Positions 7,376 through 16,186 of a stretch of 64,000 nt of DNA are shown here, piece after piece. The position numbers and the translations under genes were made by a program. Origin of the DNA: CAYRTV01 sp964505785 (GTDB taxonomy: Bacteria; Acidobacteriota; Aminicenantia; Aminicenantales; Aminicenantaceae); NCBI GenBank assembly GCA_964505785.1, contig CAZDJZ010000011.1, positions 1-64,000 of the forward strand. Reading direction: 5' to 3'. The notes under the pieces were generated by a model. That model made no database searches and was not told the origin of the DNA. It saw only the letters and a list, made by a program, of their open reading frames with translations. Each line of letters opens with the position of its first letter. Positions within the stretch are counted from its first letter, which is position 1.

Positions 7376-8785
7376 TCATAATTTTTTGACCCGGACCATG
7401 TTTGTGCTTCCGGGCCTGCCGACAGGATGACCGGAAGTTATGATTACGATTTGACCTTTTGTGACCAATTCTGTGTGGAGGGCGGATTCCGCTGCCTGTT
7501 CGATCATATCATCCGCTCCGCCTGGATTGGGCGCCTCAAAGGGATTGACACCCCAAGACAGGCAAAGCCGGCGTACAGTTTCAGCAGCCGGGGACAAAGC
7601 AATAATATTTTGCCGCGGACGGTAACGGGAAATATATCCAGCCGTCTGTCCGGTTTGGGTGCGGGCGATAATAGCCGCTGCGTTCAATTGGTCAGCCATA
7701 TGGCAGGATGCATAGGCGACAGATAATGACACATCCTTTGTGGGCCTTTGATCCAGGAATAAATTATGGGGATAATGGCTCTCAGCGCTTCGTATAATCC
7801 GCTGCATAAATTCAACTGCTCTCACCGGGTAATTCCCGACAGCAGTCTCTTCAGAAAGCATAACCGCATCCGTTCCGTCCAGAACAGCATTGGCCACATC
7901 CGTGGCTTCCGCACGGGTCGGCCGCGGAGATTCAGTCATAGAGCGCAGCATTTGTGTTGCCGTTATGACCGGTTTTCCCTGAAGATTGGATTTTTTAATA
8001 ACATCTTTTTGCACAATGGGAACATTTTCCAGCGGAATATCGACACCGAGGTCTCCCCTTGCGACCATTATCCCGTCAGCAGCTTCCAGGATATCATCAA
8101 TGTTGTTGACAGCTTCATGTTTTTCAATTTTAGCGATAACAGGAATTTGGTGATGATGCTTTTCTATGATACTTTTTGCTTCCATAATATCTTGCTGATT
8201 TCTGACAAAGGAAAGCGCGATAAAATCAACCCCCAACTCCAGTCCAAACTGCATGTCATGCTTATCTTTTTCTGTCAAAGCGGGAATGTCCAAACTCCGT
8301 GTAGGAAGGTTTAATCCCTTATGAGAAGTTAGTATATCCCCGGTGATCACCCGGCAGCGGATTTCCTCTTTTTTTATATCCTCTACTTCCAGCTCTATCG
8401 TCCCATCCGCCAGTAAAATCGGGTCTCCCGGCTCCACAACTTTGGGCAATTCTGCATAGGTAACGGAGACTTTTTCTTCGCTTCCTATTACCAATGAAGT
8501 GGTTAAAACAAAACGGGCACCATTCCTTAAATGAACCCCTGGTGATGGAATGTCCCCCACGCGGACTTTTGGGCCGGCCAGGTCCTGCAGCACTGCAACA
8601 GGTTTTTGCATTTGATTCGAAAGATTTCTAATCAGGTGAAACACCTCGGCATGTTCTTCAGAAGTCCCATGGGAAAAATTCAAACGGGCCACATCCATAC
8701 CTTTAATGATCATCTCTCTGAGAATATTTTCAGAATTGCTTGCCGGTCCTATAGTGCATACTGTTTTAGTTTGATTCATTTGCAT
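7376..8785 (-). CDS. pyk: Pyruvate kinase
   Basis: Last step of glycolysis: phosphoenolpyruvate plus ADP to pyruvate plus ATP. The protein starts TKTVCTIGPAS, contains LARLNFSHG-type substrate residues, IAKIEKHEAV (catalytic Lys and Glu), MVARGDLGVDIP and the signature VITATQMLRSMTESPRPTRAE. It ends with a complete C-terminal allosteric-type domain (VIITSGHPVGRPGSTNMVRV). The frame is open to 8821, but the upstream ATG overlaps a hairpin and has no ribosome site, so the ATG at 8785 (about 469 residues) fits the family. It lies downstream of the metal ATPase gene but is separated from it by a terminator-like hairpin. Confidence 0.93.
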   Translation of the reverse strand: MQMNQTKTVCTIGPASNSENILREMIIKGMDVARLNFSHGTSEEHAEVFHLIRNLSNQMQKPVAVLQDLAGPKVRVGDIPSPGVHLRNGARFVLTTSLVIGSEEKVSVTYAELPKVVEPGDPILLADGTIELEVEDIKKEEIRCRVITGDILTSHKGLNLPTRSLDIPALTEKDKHDMQFGLELGVDFIALSFVRNQQDIMEAKSIIEKHHHQIPVIAKIEKHEAVNNIDDILEAADGIMVARGDLGVDIPLENVPIVQKDVIKKSNLQGKPVITATQMLRSMTESPRPTRAEATDVANAVLDGTDAVMLSEETAVGNYPVRAVEFMQRIIRSAESHYPHNLFLDQRPTKDVSLSVAYASCHMADQLNAAAIIARTQTGQTAGYISRYRPRQNIIALSPAAETVRRLCLSWGVNPFEAPNPGGADDMIEQAAESALHTELVTKGQIVIITSGHPVGRPGSTNMVRVKKL

Positions 8786-8804
8786 TTTCTCTTTCTTATA
8801 CCTG

Positions 8805-8837
8805 ATTTTATTAAACCCCATTGCTTATCGCAATGGG
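8805..8837 (-). terminator. Terminator-like hairpin after the metal ATPase gene
   Basis: Read on the minus strand, a perfect 8-bp stem (CCCATTGC / GCAATGGG, 8817-8837) with a 5-base loop is followed by GTTTAATAAAAT. It lies between the stop of the copper ATPase and the likely start of pyruvate kinase, so it could end the ATPase transcript and make pyruvate kinase a separate unit. The stem is modest and the T-run interrupted. Confidence 0.45.
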
Positions 8838-8876
8838 TTGTTCTGAGTCATTAGTTCGTAAACAACAGGACAGCTA

Positions 8877-10880
8877 TCATCCTGAACGCAGCGAGCTGAC
8901 CTTCTCATATGAAATCAGCCGGGCGTTGACGGCAACAATGATGGTGCTGATAGACATCACCAAAGCACCGGCCGCTGGCGCCATGACAATACCGTATGGA
9001 TAGAGAACGCCGGCTGCCAAAGGAATGGCAAGAACATTATATCCGGTCGCCCAAGCCAGATTTTGTTTCATTTTCCTGCGGGTAATCCGGGAAAAATTCA
9101 GTATATGACACACGTCTTTGGGATTATTTTCCACTAGAATCACATCGGCGGTCTCTGCAGCCACATCCGTACCCGCACCAATGGCAATTCCCAGGTCGGC
9201 TTGCGCCAATGCCGGAGCATCGTTGATTCCATCCCCAACCATAGCTACTTTTTTTCCTTCGGCCTGGAGTTTTTTGACTTTTTCCGATTTTTTATCCGGA
9301 AGAACTCCGGCAAACCAGGTTTCAATTCCGAGCTCACCGGCTACATATTCAGCAGTGGCCTTATTATCTCCTGTGATAAGGGCTACTTCAATCCCCCGGT
9401 TTTTCAAGTCCTCGACTGCTTGCCTTGATTCATCCCGGATCATATCGGTCATTCCGATAACACCTTGAACCTTTCCGCCGGAAAGCACAAACACGGTTGT
9501 CTTTCCCTTTGAAGCCAGCTTTTCCATCTGCTGCTCTGCTTCTGATGTATCAGAAATATCTTCCAGCACGGCTTTATTTCCAACGCGGATTGCTTCTCCC
9601 TGGATTTCAGCCTGAGCGCCTTTTCCGGGTATCGCTTTAAATTCGGAAGATTCCGGGATATTCAATTCTTTTTCTTCCGCCAGCTTAACAATCCCCTTGG
9701 CTATAGAATGTTCAGATTCCTTTTCAACCGATGCCGCCATTTGCAAAATCTTATCCTCTTCCCAGCCGGCAAGAGATACCACATCCGTTACACCGAATTC
9801 CCCTTTTGTCAAAGTCCCTGTTTTATCAAACATGACCGCTTGGATTTTTCGGGATTCTTCAAAAGCTGTCCGGTTTCGAATCAATAGACCGTTCTTGGCT
9901 GACAACGTCGTGATAACGGCGATGACCAAGGGGACGGCCAAACCGAGGGCATGAGGGCAGGTGATCACCATGACCGTCACCATCCGTTCGAGAGAAAAAA
10001 CAAAGGGTTTTCCGTAAATGATCCAAACGGATAATGTTACAATTCCAACAGATAACGCAATGATGGTTAACCAAAATGCCGCCCGGTCAGCGAAGCTCTG
10101 GGCTTCGGACTTGCTTTGCTGTGATTTTTCAACCAATTCTATCATTTGGTTCAAGTAGGAATCTTTTCCGGTTTTGGATACCTTGATTGTTAATGACCCG
10201 TTTCCATTGACAGCACCTCCGATAACATCGTCTCCCTCTTTCTTGGAAACCGGCTCCGATTCTCCTGTTATCATGGCCTCATCGACCTCTGACTCCCCTT
10301 TCTGAATGAGCCCGTCCACAGGAATCTTTTCTCCGGGTTTCACCAGGACTTTATCATCTTTATCCAATTCATGAATTTCCACATCTTCGGTCTGACTACC
10401 CATAGTGATCCGGTGGGCTTTGGACGGCATCAATTGAGCCAATTCCTCCAAAGCCCGGGAAGCCCCCATGACCGAACGCATTTCCACCCAATGTCCCAGA
10501 AGCATGACGTCTATCAGGGTGACCAGTTCCCAGAAAAAAACCTTGCCTGCAACACCGAATACAACCGCAGCGGAATAAGCATAGGCCACCGTGATTGCCA
10601 GCGCTATCAAGGTCATCATACCCGGCTGTTTCTTTCGGACTTCCCGGGCAAAACCTTTAAGAAACGGCCATCCGCCGTAGATATATATGAAGGATGAAAA
10701 CCCAAACAGTATCCACATCCTCCCTGAGAAGCTCCAGGAAATCCCGATAAAAGACTGAATCATAGGGGAAAGAACTAAAACCGGGATAGATACAGTCAGG
10801 GATATCCAGAACCTGATTTTAAAGTCCGTCAGCATATGAGCGTGTTGATTGTGACCTTTTTTTTGATGACGATAACTCAT
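8877..10880 (-). CDS. copB: CopB-type heavy-metal P1B ATPase
   Basis: A 667-residue metal-exporting P-type ATPase of the inner membrane. All core motifs are present: TGES (MITGESEPV), the phosphorylation site MFDKTGTLTKGE, the nucleotide-domain segment SEHSIAKGI and GDGINDAPALAQAD. The transmembrane metal motif is CPH (ITCPHALGLAVPLV), which assigns it to the Cu/Ag-transporting CopB subgroup rather than CopA (CPC). There is no N-terminal HMA domain, only a short His-containing tail (HQKKGHNQHAH), as expected for CopB. GGAGG precedes the ATG. A terminal-inverted-repeat element lies 50 bases upstream and may affect its expression. Confidence 0.92.
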   Translation of the reverse strand: MSYRHQKKGHNQHAHMLTDFKIRFWISLTVSIPVLVLSPMIQSFIGISWSFSGRMWILFGFSSFIYIYGGWPFLKGFAREVRKKQPGMMTLIALAITVAYAYSAAVVFGVAGKVFFWELVTLIDVMLLGHWVEMRSVMGASRALEELAQLMPSKAHRITMGSQTEDVEIHELDKDDKVLVKPGEKIPVDGLIQKGESEVDEAMITGESEPVSKKEGDDVIGGAVNGNGSLTIKVSKTGKDSYLNQMIELVEKSQQSKSEAQSFADRAAFWLTIIALSVGIVTLSVWIIYGKPFVFSLERMVTVMVITCPHALGLAVPLVIAVITTLSAKNGLLIRNRTAFEESRKIQAVMFDKTGTLTKGEFGVTDVVSLAGWEEDKILQMAASVEKESEHSIAKGIVKLAEEKELNIPESSEFKAIPGKGAQAEIQGEAIRVGNKAVLEDISDTSEAEQQMEKLASKGKTTVFVLSGGKVQGVIGMTDMIRDESRQAVEDLKNRGIEVALITGDNKATAEYVAGELGIETWFAGVLPDKKSEKVKKLQAEGKKVAMVGDGINDAPALAQADLGIAIGAGTDVAAETADVILVENNPKDVCHILNFSRITRRKMKQNLAWATGYNVLAIPLAAGVLYPYGIVMAPAAGALVMSISTIIVAVNARLISYEKVSSLRSG

Positions 10881-10929
10881 TTATGCCTCCATATTTTATA
10901 TTCTATTATCTATTATACAACTTTTATAT

Positions 10930-11242
10930 TAACCTTATTTATTCACGGGCCGAGATTGCGGCAGACGACGACAATTTTTCATTCAATTACGTGCTGAGGC
11001 CTGAGAAGCAGGCCGCAAGGATCTTATGGTGCTTCGTTCATTGAGTCGGCACCGATTCAATGACGACGCAGTACAATATCCTTACGTTGCTTCACTTCGC
11101 TCAGGACAACCCTGGCGGGTTGTTTTCGGACTAATAGTTCAGGATAATTTGATTTTGGAACCCGGGAATAATATACTAACCTTGATTATTCATAAAAAAT
11201 TGCGATGTTTTAGCAATCTCAGCCTGTGAATAACCCAGGCTA
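10930..11242. repeat. MITE-like element, ~313 bp, with ~30-bp terminal inverted repeats
   Basis: The left end (10930-10959) and the reverse complement of the right end (11213-11242) match at 24 of 30 positions by direct comparison; the shared core includes TTATTCAC or TTATTCACA and GAGATTGC. There is no open reading frame for a transposase. Its middle (about 10996-11105) carries a copy of a second dispersed repeat containing AAGGATCTTA. Related ends occur at 28252, 32628, 41610-41640, 44232, 57335, 59603, 62559 and 62781. It occupies nearly the whole gap between the metal ATPase and the TrkA-like remnant. Confidence 0.75.
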
Positions 11243-11248
11243 AAAATT

Positions 11249-11410
11249 ATGATAGGCATAATCGGTGTTATCGCTTTTTTAACCGTCCTGGCTCTATCCA
11301 TGTTGATAACCGGCCTGGCCACCTCAGCCCTAGCCATGACTGGCCTCTCCCGCGAAGCCGCCCGCTTTCAAGCCCGGTCTGCTTTCACCGGAACCGGATT
11401 TACCACAAAA
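11249..11410 (+). pseudogene. Remnant of a TrkA-C-type membrane protein gene
   Basis: The frame encodes a hydrophobic segment followed by TGLSREAARFQARSAFTGTG and FTTKE. This matches what I recall of the N-terminus of a widespread family of TrkA C-terminal-domain membrane proteins (one N-terminal membrane helix, then the conserved SREAARFQARSAFTG.GFTT block). After about 11410 the sequence turns into an A-run and repeat-derived DNA (AACTCTTCACTTTTCAC), and the rest of the gene is missing. On the 5' side a MITE-like element ends only 6 bases before the ATG, removing any ribosome site. The open frame continues to 11632 but only as antisense to the neighbouring kinase gene. It is probably dead. 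Confidence 0.6.
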
Positions 11411-11461
11411 GAAAAAAAAAAAACGAATTTTGAAGTCCATATACTCTCTAATTTCAACTCT

Positions 11462-12961
11462 TCACTTTTCACTGTTTACTTTCAACATAAAGTCTTCCGC
11501 CAGCCGCAAATATTTCCTACACAACTCTCCCGCTTCCTCTTTCTGTTCCTTCCCTACATCTTCATCCCGGAGTTGGTAAGCTTGCACCAGGACTTGAACA
11601 ACAGCCCGGTAGCATTGGTAAAAATCAATTAGCTTAAACAAATCCTGATCTTCCGATAGAGAAACATATTGATCCACCAGAACACCCGCAAGCTCATTAC
11701 AATTGAAAAAATTTAAATCCATGGCTAAATAGGCTAAATCCGCAGCCACGTCGCAAGATGCGATTTTTTCTGAAAACTCGATAGCATCAAATAGGTATAT
11801 TTTGTCGCTGGTGATAAAAATATTTTTTGACCGGACATCCCCATGCCCCCTTCGGACTCTTCCTTCACGGTTCCTCTTTTTAAATAAGTCCTGGTGGCGG
11901 TTAAAGAAATTTTCCACACTTTGATGAATTCGCGCCAATCTCTCCCCTTCTCCTAACTGATCCTGAATAAAATCTTTCAAAGCAAAAGCCGGTTCGAAAT
12001 TGTCCCGGATGGCCTCTATCCTTCCGTATTCATCCCCTGCTTTATGCGATTGATTATGAAAATCATACAAAATTCGGGCGATTTCCTGAATATGATCGTG
12101 AGTGACACTATTTTGTTCTAAGCGGTGATCCATCCGGTCTTTCTGGGGAAGCTCTTTCATTTTAACACAGTAATCCAAAATCTCTCCTTCCCCTCCGAAT
12201 TCGACCTTGCCGTCCCTGCGTACGACCGGTTCAACCCCCATATATATTTCCGGTGCAATGAGGGAATTCAACATATTTTCGCGATGACAAAATCTTTTTC
12301 GTTTCTCCAAAGTTGAATAATCGACAAAACTGTATAAAACCGGTTTTTTTATTTTCCGCGCCCGGCTTCCGTTCAAAATGACCCAGCTCATATGTGTTTG
12401 AAATAAACGGCGGTCTTCCGTGAGTAAAGGATCGATGACGTCCTTATGCCCCTTCATGATCCGGATGGAATTGGCTGAATCCTGAACTTTTGCTTTCCAT
12501 TTTCCTTCGTTTCGGGTGTCAATGGCAAAATCCGGGTCTTTAATATCCTCGAATTGCTTCTTCATCATTTTGTATACTTTATAATCGGCTTCACTGGCGT
12601 CAGTCCCGGCTTGATAGCGGTCTTCTATCCTTCTTTTAACAATGTTCTCCGGGCAAACGACTTCGACCAAAAAAAAGGATTCTCCGTGTTTCCGGGCCAG
12701 TTTTTCGGCCCGTTGCCGCAGGTCCCGTTTGAAAAAAGTCCCATCCAGAATTACAGATTTTCTCTGTTCAAGTATTTTCTCAGCCTTCTCCATCAGAACA
12801 GCATAAACACTCCGTTTATGCTGTTCTGAATAATCCTGATTTTTATCGATTTTCCTGCGCAGCTCATCAGTGGATAATCTTTCCGCTCCCAGGTGACCAG
12901 CCAATTCTTTGGCCACAGAGGTCTTGCCGGTCCCCGGCAGACCTGACATGATTATGAGCAT
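11462..12961 (-). CDS. P-loop kinase fused to an aminoglycoside-phosphotransferase-like domain
   Basis: A 499-residue two-domain cytoplasmic protein. Residues ~1-170 are a small-molecule P-loop kinase (COG0645 type) with Walker A GLPGTGKTS and a lid region rich in Arg (KRDLRQRAEKLARKHG). Residues ~190-499 resemble the COG2187 aminoglycoside/choline phosphotransferase fold, with the catalytic-loop pattern RGHGDVRSKNIF and the metal-binding YLFDAIEF. In the well-known bacterial fusions of these two domains the phosphotransferase half usually comes first; here the order is reversed. The substrate is unknown, and antibiotic resistance should not be assumed. It lies 7 bases downstream of the site-2 protease gene and is probably co-transcribed with it. 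Confidence 0.8.
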   Translation of the reverse strand: MLIIMSGLPGTGKTSVAKELAGHLGAERLSTDELRRKIDKNQDYSEQHKRSVYAVLMEKAEKILEQRKSVILDGTFFKRDLRQRAEKLARKHGESFFLVEVVCPENIVKRRIEDRYQAGTDASEADYKVYKMMKKQFEDIKDPDFAIDTRNEGKWKAKVQDSANSIRIMKGHKDVIDPLLTEDRRLFQTHMSWVILNGSRARKIKKPVLYSFVDYSTLEKRKRFCHRENMLNSLIAPEIYMGVEPVVRRDGKVEFGGEGEILDYCVKMKELPQKDRMDHRLEQNSVTHDHIQEIARILYDFHNQSHKAGDEYGRIEAIRDNFEPAFALKDFIQDQLGEGERLARIHQSVENFFNRHQDLFKKRNREGRVRRGHGDVRSKNIFITSDKIYLFDAIEFSEKIASCDVAADLAYLAMDLNFFNCNELAGVLVDQYVSLSEDQDLFKLIDFYQCYRAVVQVLVQAYQLRDEDVGKEQKEEAGELCRKYLRLAEDFMLKVNSEK

Positions 12962-12968
12962 ATCCGTG

Positions 12969-14099
12969 TCACCTTGAATCCAAATCTACTTTTATATTTA
13001 AAAATTCAAGCATATCTTTCAGAGCCACCACGCCAATCAGCTTATCATTGTCTACCACCATCAGCCGGCTGCGGTTTTTTTGTTTCATAATGGAAAGGGC
13101 CTTTACCGCATCTTCATCCGGACTGACCGTGTTGTCCGCAGAGCAGCTTTTCATGATATCCTCAACCGTCTTCCCGGAACGTTCCTCTTTGGGAATCTCT
13201 TTTACATGGTTTAGTTCCACGCATCCGATTAATTTACCATTCTCCACAACCGGATACATCTTATAATGGTACTCATAAATATAATCTTCAATCAAATCGT
13301 TTAGATTGGTGGATGGCGGAACCGTTACCGGCTCTGATGCCATAAACCGGGAAACCTTTTCTCCTTCCAGTGCCCGCCTTATCACAATTTGCTGATAAGA
13401 CATCTGAGAAGCTCCCCGGATAAACATTCCAATCAAAAACATCCAGGCACCGCCGATGAAATTTCCGGAGATGGCTTCCAATACACCAAGAATGATTAAG
13501 ACAAATCCGAAACCGGATCCTATTTTAGAGGCAACATTAGTGGCCCACCGGATATCATCCTTCCATCCCCATAGGATAGAACGGAGCACACGGCCGCCAT
13601 CCAGAGGAAAGGCTGGAATCAAGTTGAACCCGGCCAAAATCAAATTGATCCAAGCCAGGTAATCAATTACCCCTAGAAAAGGTTTATCCCAACCGGCGGT
13701 TTCACCTAAGAACACCACTCCGAACAGAAGAAATCCCAACACAATGCTGGATAAAGGTCCGGCAACCGCCATGAAAAATTCAGCTTTGGGACTGGGCGGT
13801 TCTTCCGTCATCTCAGCCACCCCGCCGAATATAAACAAGGTTATTCCTTTCATAGGCAAACCGAAGCGGCGGGCAATCAATGAGTGCCACAATTCATGAA
13901 AGACGATGGAAAACAATAACCCTATGGCGCCTGCCACTCCCATAATCCAATATGTGGATGTCGAAAGGCCCTCATGAAAATTAGGGAACAACCCTTTAGC
14001 CAGGGTCCAAGTGATGAGCAGTCCTAAAATCAGCCAGCTGAGATCCAGCTTGACTTCAAATCCGAATAATTTAAATATGGTTATTCGCTTACCAAACAT
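12969..14099 (-). CDS. Site-2 protease family (M50) membrane protease with two CBS domains
   Basis: An integral-membrane zinc metalloprotease of about 376 residues. HELWHSL (HExxH) lies in one helix and NLIPAFPLDGGR supplies the third ligand Asp in the second conserved block. About six hydrophobic helices fill residues 1-225. The C-terminal ~150 residues hold a pair of CBS domains (VTVPPSTNLNDLIEDY... and ...RSRLMVVDNDKLIGVVALKDM), expected to sense adenine nucleotides. GGAGG sits 7 bases before the ATG at 14099; the in-frame ATG at 14111 contains that ribosome site and is unlikely to be used. Such proteins cleave membrane-anchored regulators; the target is not evident here, though a sigma54 two-component system is encoded upstream. 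Confidence 0.88.
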   Translation of the reverse strand: MFGKRITIFKLFGFEVKLDLSWLILGLLITWTLAKGLFPNFHEGLSTSTYWIMGVAGAIGLLFSIVFHELWHSLIARRFGLPMKGITLFIFGGVAEMTEEPPSPKAEFFMAVAGPLSSIVLGFLLFGVVFLGETAGWDKPFLGVIDYLAWINLILAGFNLIPAFPLDGGRVLRSILWGWKDDIRWATNVASKIGSGFGFVLIILGVLEAISGNFIGGAWMFLIGMFIRGASQMSYQQIVIRRALEGEKVSRFMASEPVTVPPSTNLNDLIEDYIYEYHYKMYPVVENGKLIGCVELNHVKEIPKEERSGKTVEDIMKSCSADNTVSPDEDAVKALSIMKQKNRSRLMVVDNDKLIGVVALKDMLEFLNIKVDLDSR

Positions 14100-14159
14100 A
14101 GATGCCTCCATTCAGGGTTATTATCTTTGTGTGTTTCAGCCTTGTCAATATAAATGAAA

Positions 14160-14537
14160 TCATTTGGATTGGATCAGGATCAATCGGTCAAGGACCGCCC
14201 GAATGTTCTGATTCAGCCCGGTTTCATTCTCATACCCGATATAATTCGGCCGGAGCTGATGTGCGGATGAAACCGTGTCACTATCGTTATCCGGCAGGAT
14301 AAGCAGAGTCTTGACTGGAGTGATCAGATTTTTAATTTCCAGCAGCTGATGCAGATTGTCCTTGTCATGCAGATACAGGATCAATACAAAAATTTCAGGG
14401 AATGATGCCAATCGCTGTTTTAATTCTCCCAGCGAATCATAGGGTTCAATACGTGCCGTGTCCGAAAAATTCTCAAATAATTCCTTTACCAGTTGATTTG
14501 ATTGGGTTGAGTTCGAAGTGTAGATGACTATTCTCAT
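14160..14537 (-). CDS. Small receiver-like (CheY-fold) protein, function unknown
   Basis: About 125 residues starting MRIVIYTSN. The alternation of strands and helices (MRIVIYTS, ...FVLILYLHD, ...TLLILPDND, ...YIGYEN) resembles a response-regulator receiver fold. The phosphoacceptor position is not a clear Asp (ILYLHDKDN is the nearest) and the conserved Lys is absent, so it would be a degenerate receiver. The frame is open back to 14612, but the ATG at 14537 gives the natural first strand. It lies between the two-component genes and the site-2 protease and may be a phosphorylation-independent partner of either. A plain hypothetical protein is the safe label. Confidence 0.55.
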   Translation of the reverse strand: MRIVIYTSNSTQSNQLVKELFENFSDTARIEPYDSLGELKQRLASFPEIFVLILYLHDKDNLHQLLEIKNLITPVKTLLILPDNDSDTVSSAHQLRPNYIGYENETGLNQNIRAVLDRLILIQSK

Positions 14538-14779
14538 TTCTTTATTCCAGCCCTTTTTATATACAAAAATCATGCCATATCGATTATTTTCGGCTTTACT
14601 CTGATTTGACACTTTATTCCCGTGCCAAATGCCCGATACATGTTCACTCCGGCCGGATTTATCGTGTATAATGGGACAGATGCGGCTGCAAGAAGCTACT
14701 CCGGCTTCTGGAAATAATTCCCCCTAATGCCAGGTCTCAGCAAACGGATATAAATCTAAAGATTTTTTTATGATCCGGA

Positions 14780-16186
14780 TTAACGCGGCTTTGATACACC
14801 GTGTTTTTTCAGCAGGGTATAAAGCCGGGACCGGGACAATCCGGATATTCTGCAGGACTGTTTGATATGGCCCTTGGTAAAAGCCATCAGGTCTTGAAGA
14901 TACCTTTTTTCCACCCTGTCAACAGCCAGGTCTCTCATGTCCTGAATAGGGGGCATATCTTCCAGGTTTTGATATCCGGAATATTCTTCCTCATCTCCGC
15001 CCCCGCTGTTCAGAGCCGATTTAAGCGCGGCAACCCGAATGTGGTCAGGAAGATGTTTGGGATAGAGCATCGGATCGTATTGAGCTGCGGAAATGGAGCG
15101 CTCCAAAGCCTGTATCAGTTCCCTTACATTTCCGGGCCAGGAATAGCTGGTCAGGATCTCCAGGAATTCAGGAGAGGTTTTTTTTATTTCAGTTCCGTAC
15201 TTCCGGCAAAATTTTTTCAGGTAATGGGAATGGATCTCAGGAATATCTGATTGCATCTGCCTCAGGGTGGGCAGCTCAATCACAATGGTCCTGAGCCGGA
15301 ATAGCAAATCTTCCCGGAACCGGCCTTCTTCCACCATCCGGTCTAAATTTCTGTTGGTCGCAGAAACCAAGCGGAACCGGCTGGTGATTTCTTTTTTACC
15401 TCCGACAGGTCGGAATTTTTTTTCCTGAAGCACCCGGAGGAAAGACTTTTGAATGGATAGCGGCAATTCCCCTACTTCATCCAGGAACAAAGTCCCGCTG
15501 TCAGCTTGCTTAACCAGTCCGTCACGGTATTTATCCGCGCCTGTAAATGCGCCCTTGACATGTCCGAACAGCACACTTTCCACCAGGTTTTCCGGCAAAG
15601 CCGCACAATCAACCACTACAAAATTATTTGCGGACCGCCCACTGTTATTATGAATAGCCAGTGCAATCAGTTCCTTGCCCGTTCCGGTTTGGCCCGTGAT
15701 CAAAACATTGGCATCGGTTTCAGAGGCCTGTGCGGCTTTATCCAGAGCAGACAACAATTGAGGATGGTTTCCAATAATGCCGTCACGGCTGATGGTTTCA
15801 GAGGATTTTCGGGGACCTTTTTTTTCCCGGTACTGGACTGCCCGGCTGAGAGCCAGCTTGATCTGGCGCGCGGAAGACGGTTTTTGCAAATAATCCCAGA
15901 CCCCGCTTTTTATAGCCAATTCCGCCCCGTCCGGATCCCCAAAGCCGGTAATAATAATCACTTCCGGAGGGTCAGCTTGGGATTGAATCCGGGGCAACAT
16001 GTCCAGCCCGTTTCCATCCGGAAGCCTTACATCTAAAAAAATCACATCGAATCCTCCGCCCGCAATCCGCTCCAATCCTTCTTCGCACGTCAACGCCTTT
16101 TCGGTCTTATGTCCGTCTTTTTCAGCTACGGCGGAAATAGCACGACTGACTTGGGGGTCGTCGTCCACCACTAAAATTTGGGCCAT
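14780..16186 (-). CDS. NtrC-family sigma54-dependent response regulator
   Basis: 468 residues with three domains: receiver (1-~120; VVDDD acidic pocket, phospho-Asp in VIFLDVRLPDGNG, Lys in YLQKPSS), AAA+ activator (~140-375; Walker A GQTGTGKEL, the sigma54 contact loop GAFTGA, Walker B GTLFLDEVGELP) and a Fis-type helix-turn-helix at the C-terminus (KQSCRISGLSRSRLYTLLKKHG). It activates transcription at -24/-12 promoters after phosphorylation. Its ATG follows the stop codon of the hybrid kinase gene directly (TAAATG), so the two are a cognate pair translated from one message. The target genes are unknown. Confidence 0.94.
   Translation of the reverse strand: MAQILVVDDDPQVSRAISAVAEKDGHKTEKALTCEEGLERIAGGGFDVIFLDVRLPDGNGLDMLPRIQSQADPPEVIIITGFGDPDGAELAIKSGVWDYLQKPSSARQIKLALSRAVQYREKKGPRKSSETISRDGIIGNHPQLLSALDKAAQASETDANVLITGQTGTGKELIALAIHNNSGRSANNFVVVDCAALPENLVESVLFGHVKGAFTGADKYRDGLVKQADSGTLFLDEVGELPLSIQKSFLRVLQEKKFRPVGGKKEITSRFRLVSATNRNLDRMVEEGRFREDLLFRLRTIVIELPTLRQMQSDIPEIHSHYLKKFCRKYGTEIKKTSPEFLEILTSYSWPGNVRELIQALERSISAAQYDPMLYPKHLPDHIRVAALKSALNSGGGDEEEYSGYQNLEDMPPIQDMRDLAVDRVEKRYLQDLMAFTKGHIKQSCRISGLSRSRLYTLLKKHGVSKPR

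Noticed and set aside
11411..11632. Continuation of the TrkA-like frame to a 127-residue protein
   Set aside because: After 11410 it is an A-run, repeat sequence and antisense to the kinase-fusion gene, with none of the family's later domain.
11462..12961. Aminoglycoside resistance gene
   Set aside because: The C-terminal domain only shares the phosphotransferase fold with resistance enzymes. The fusion to a metabolic kinase and the chromosomal context point to housekeeping metabolism.
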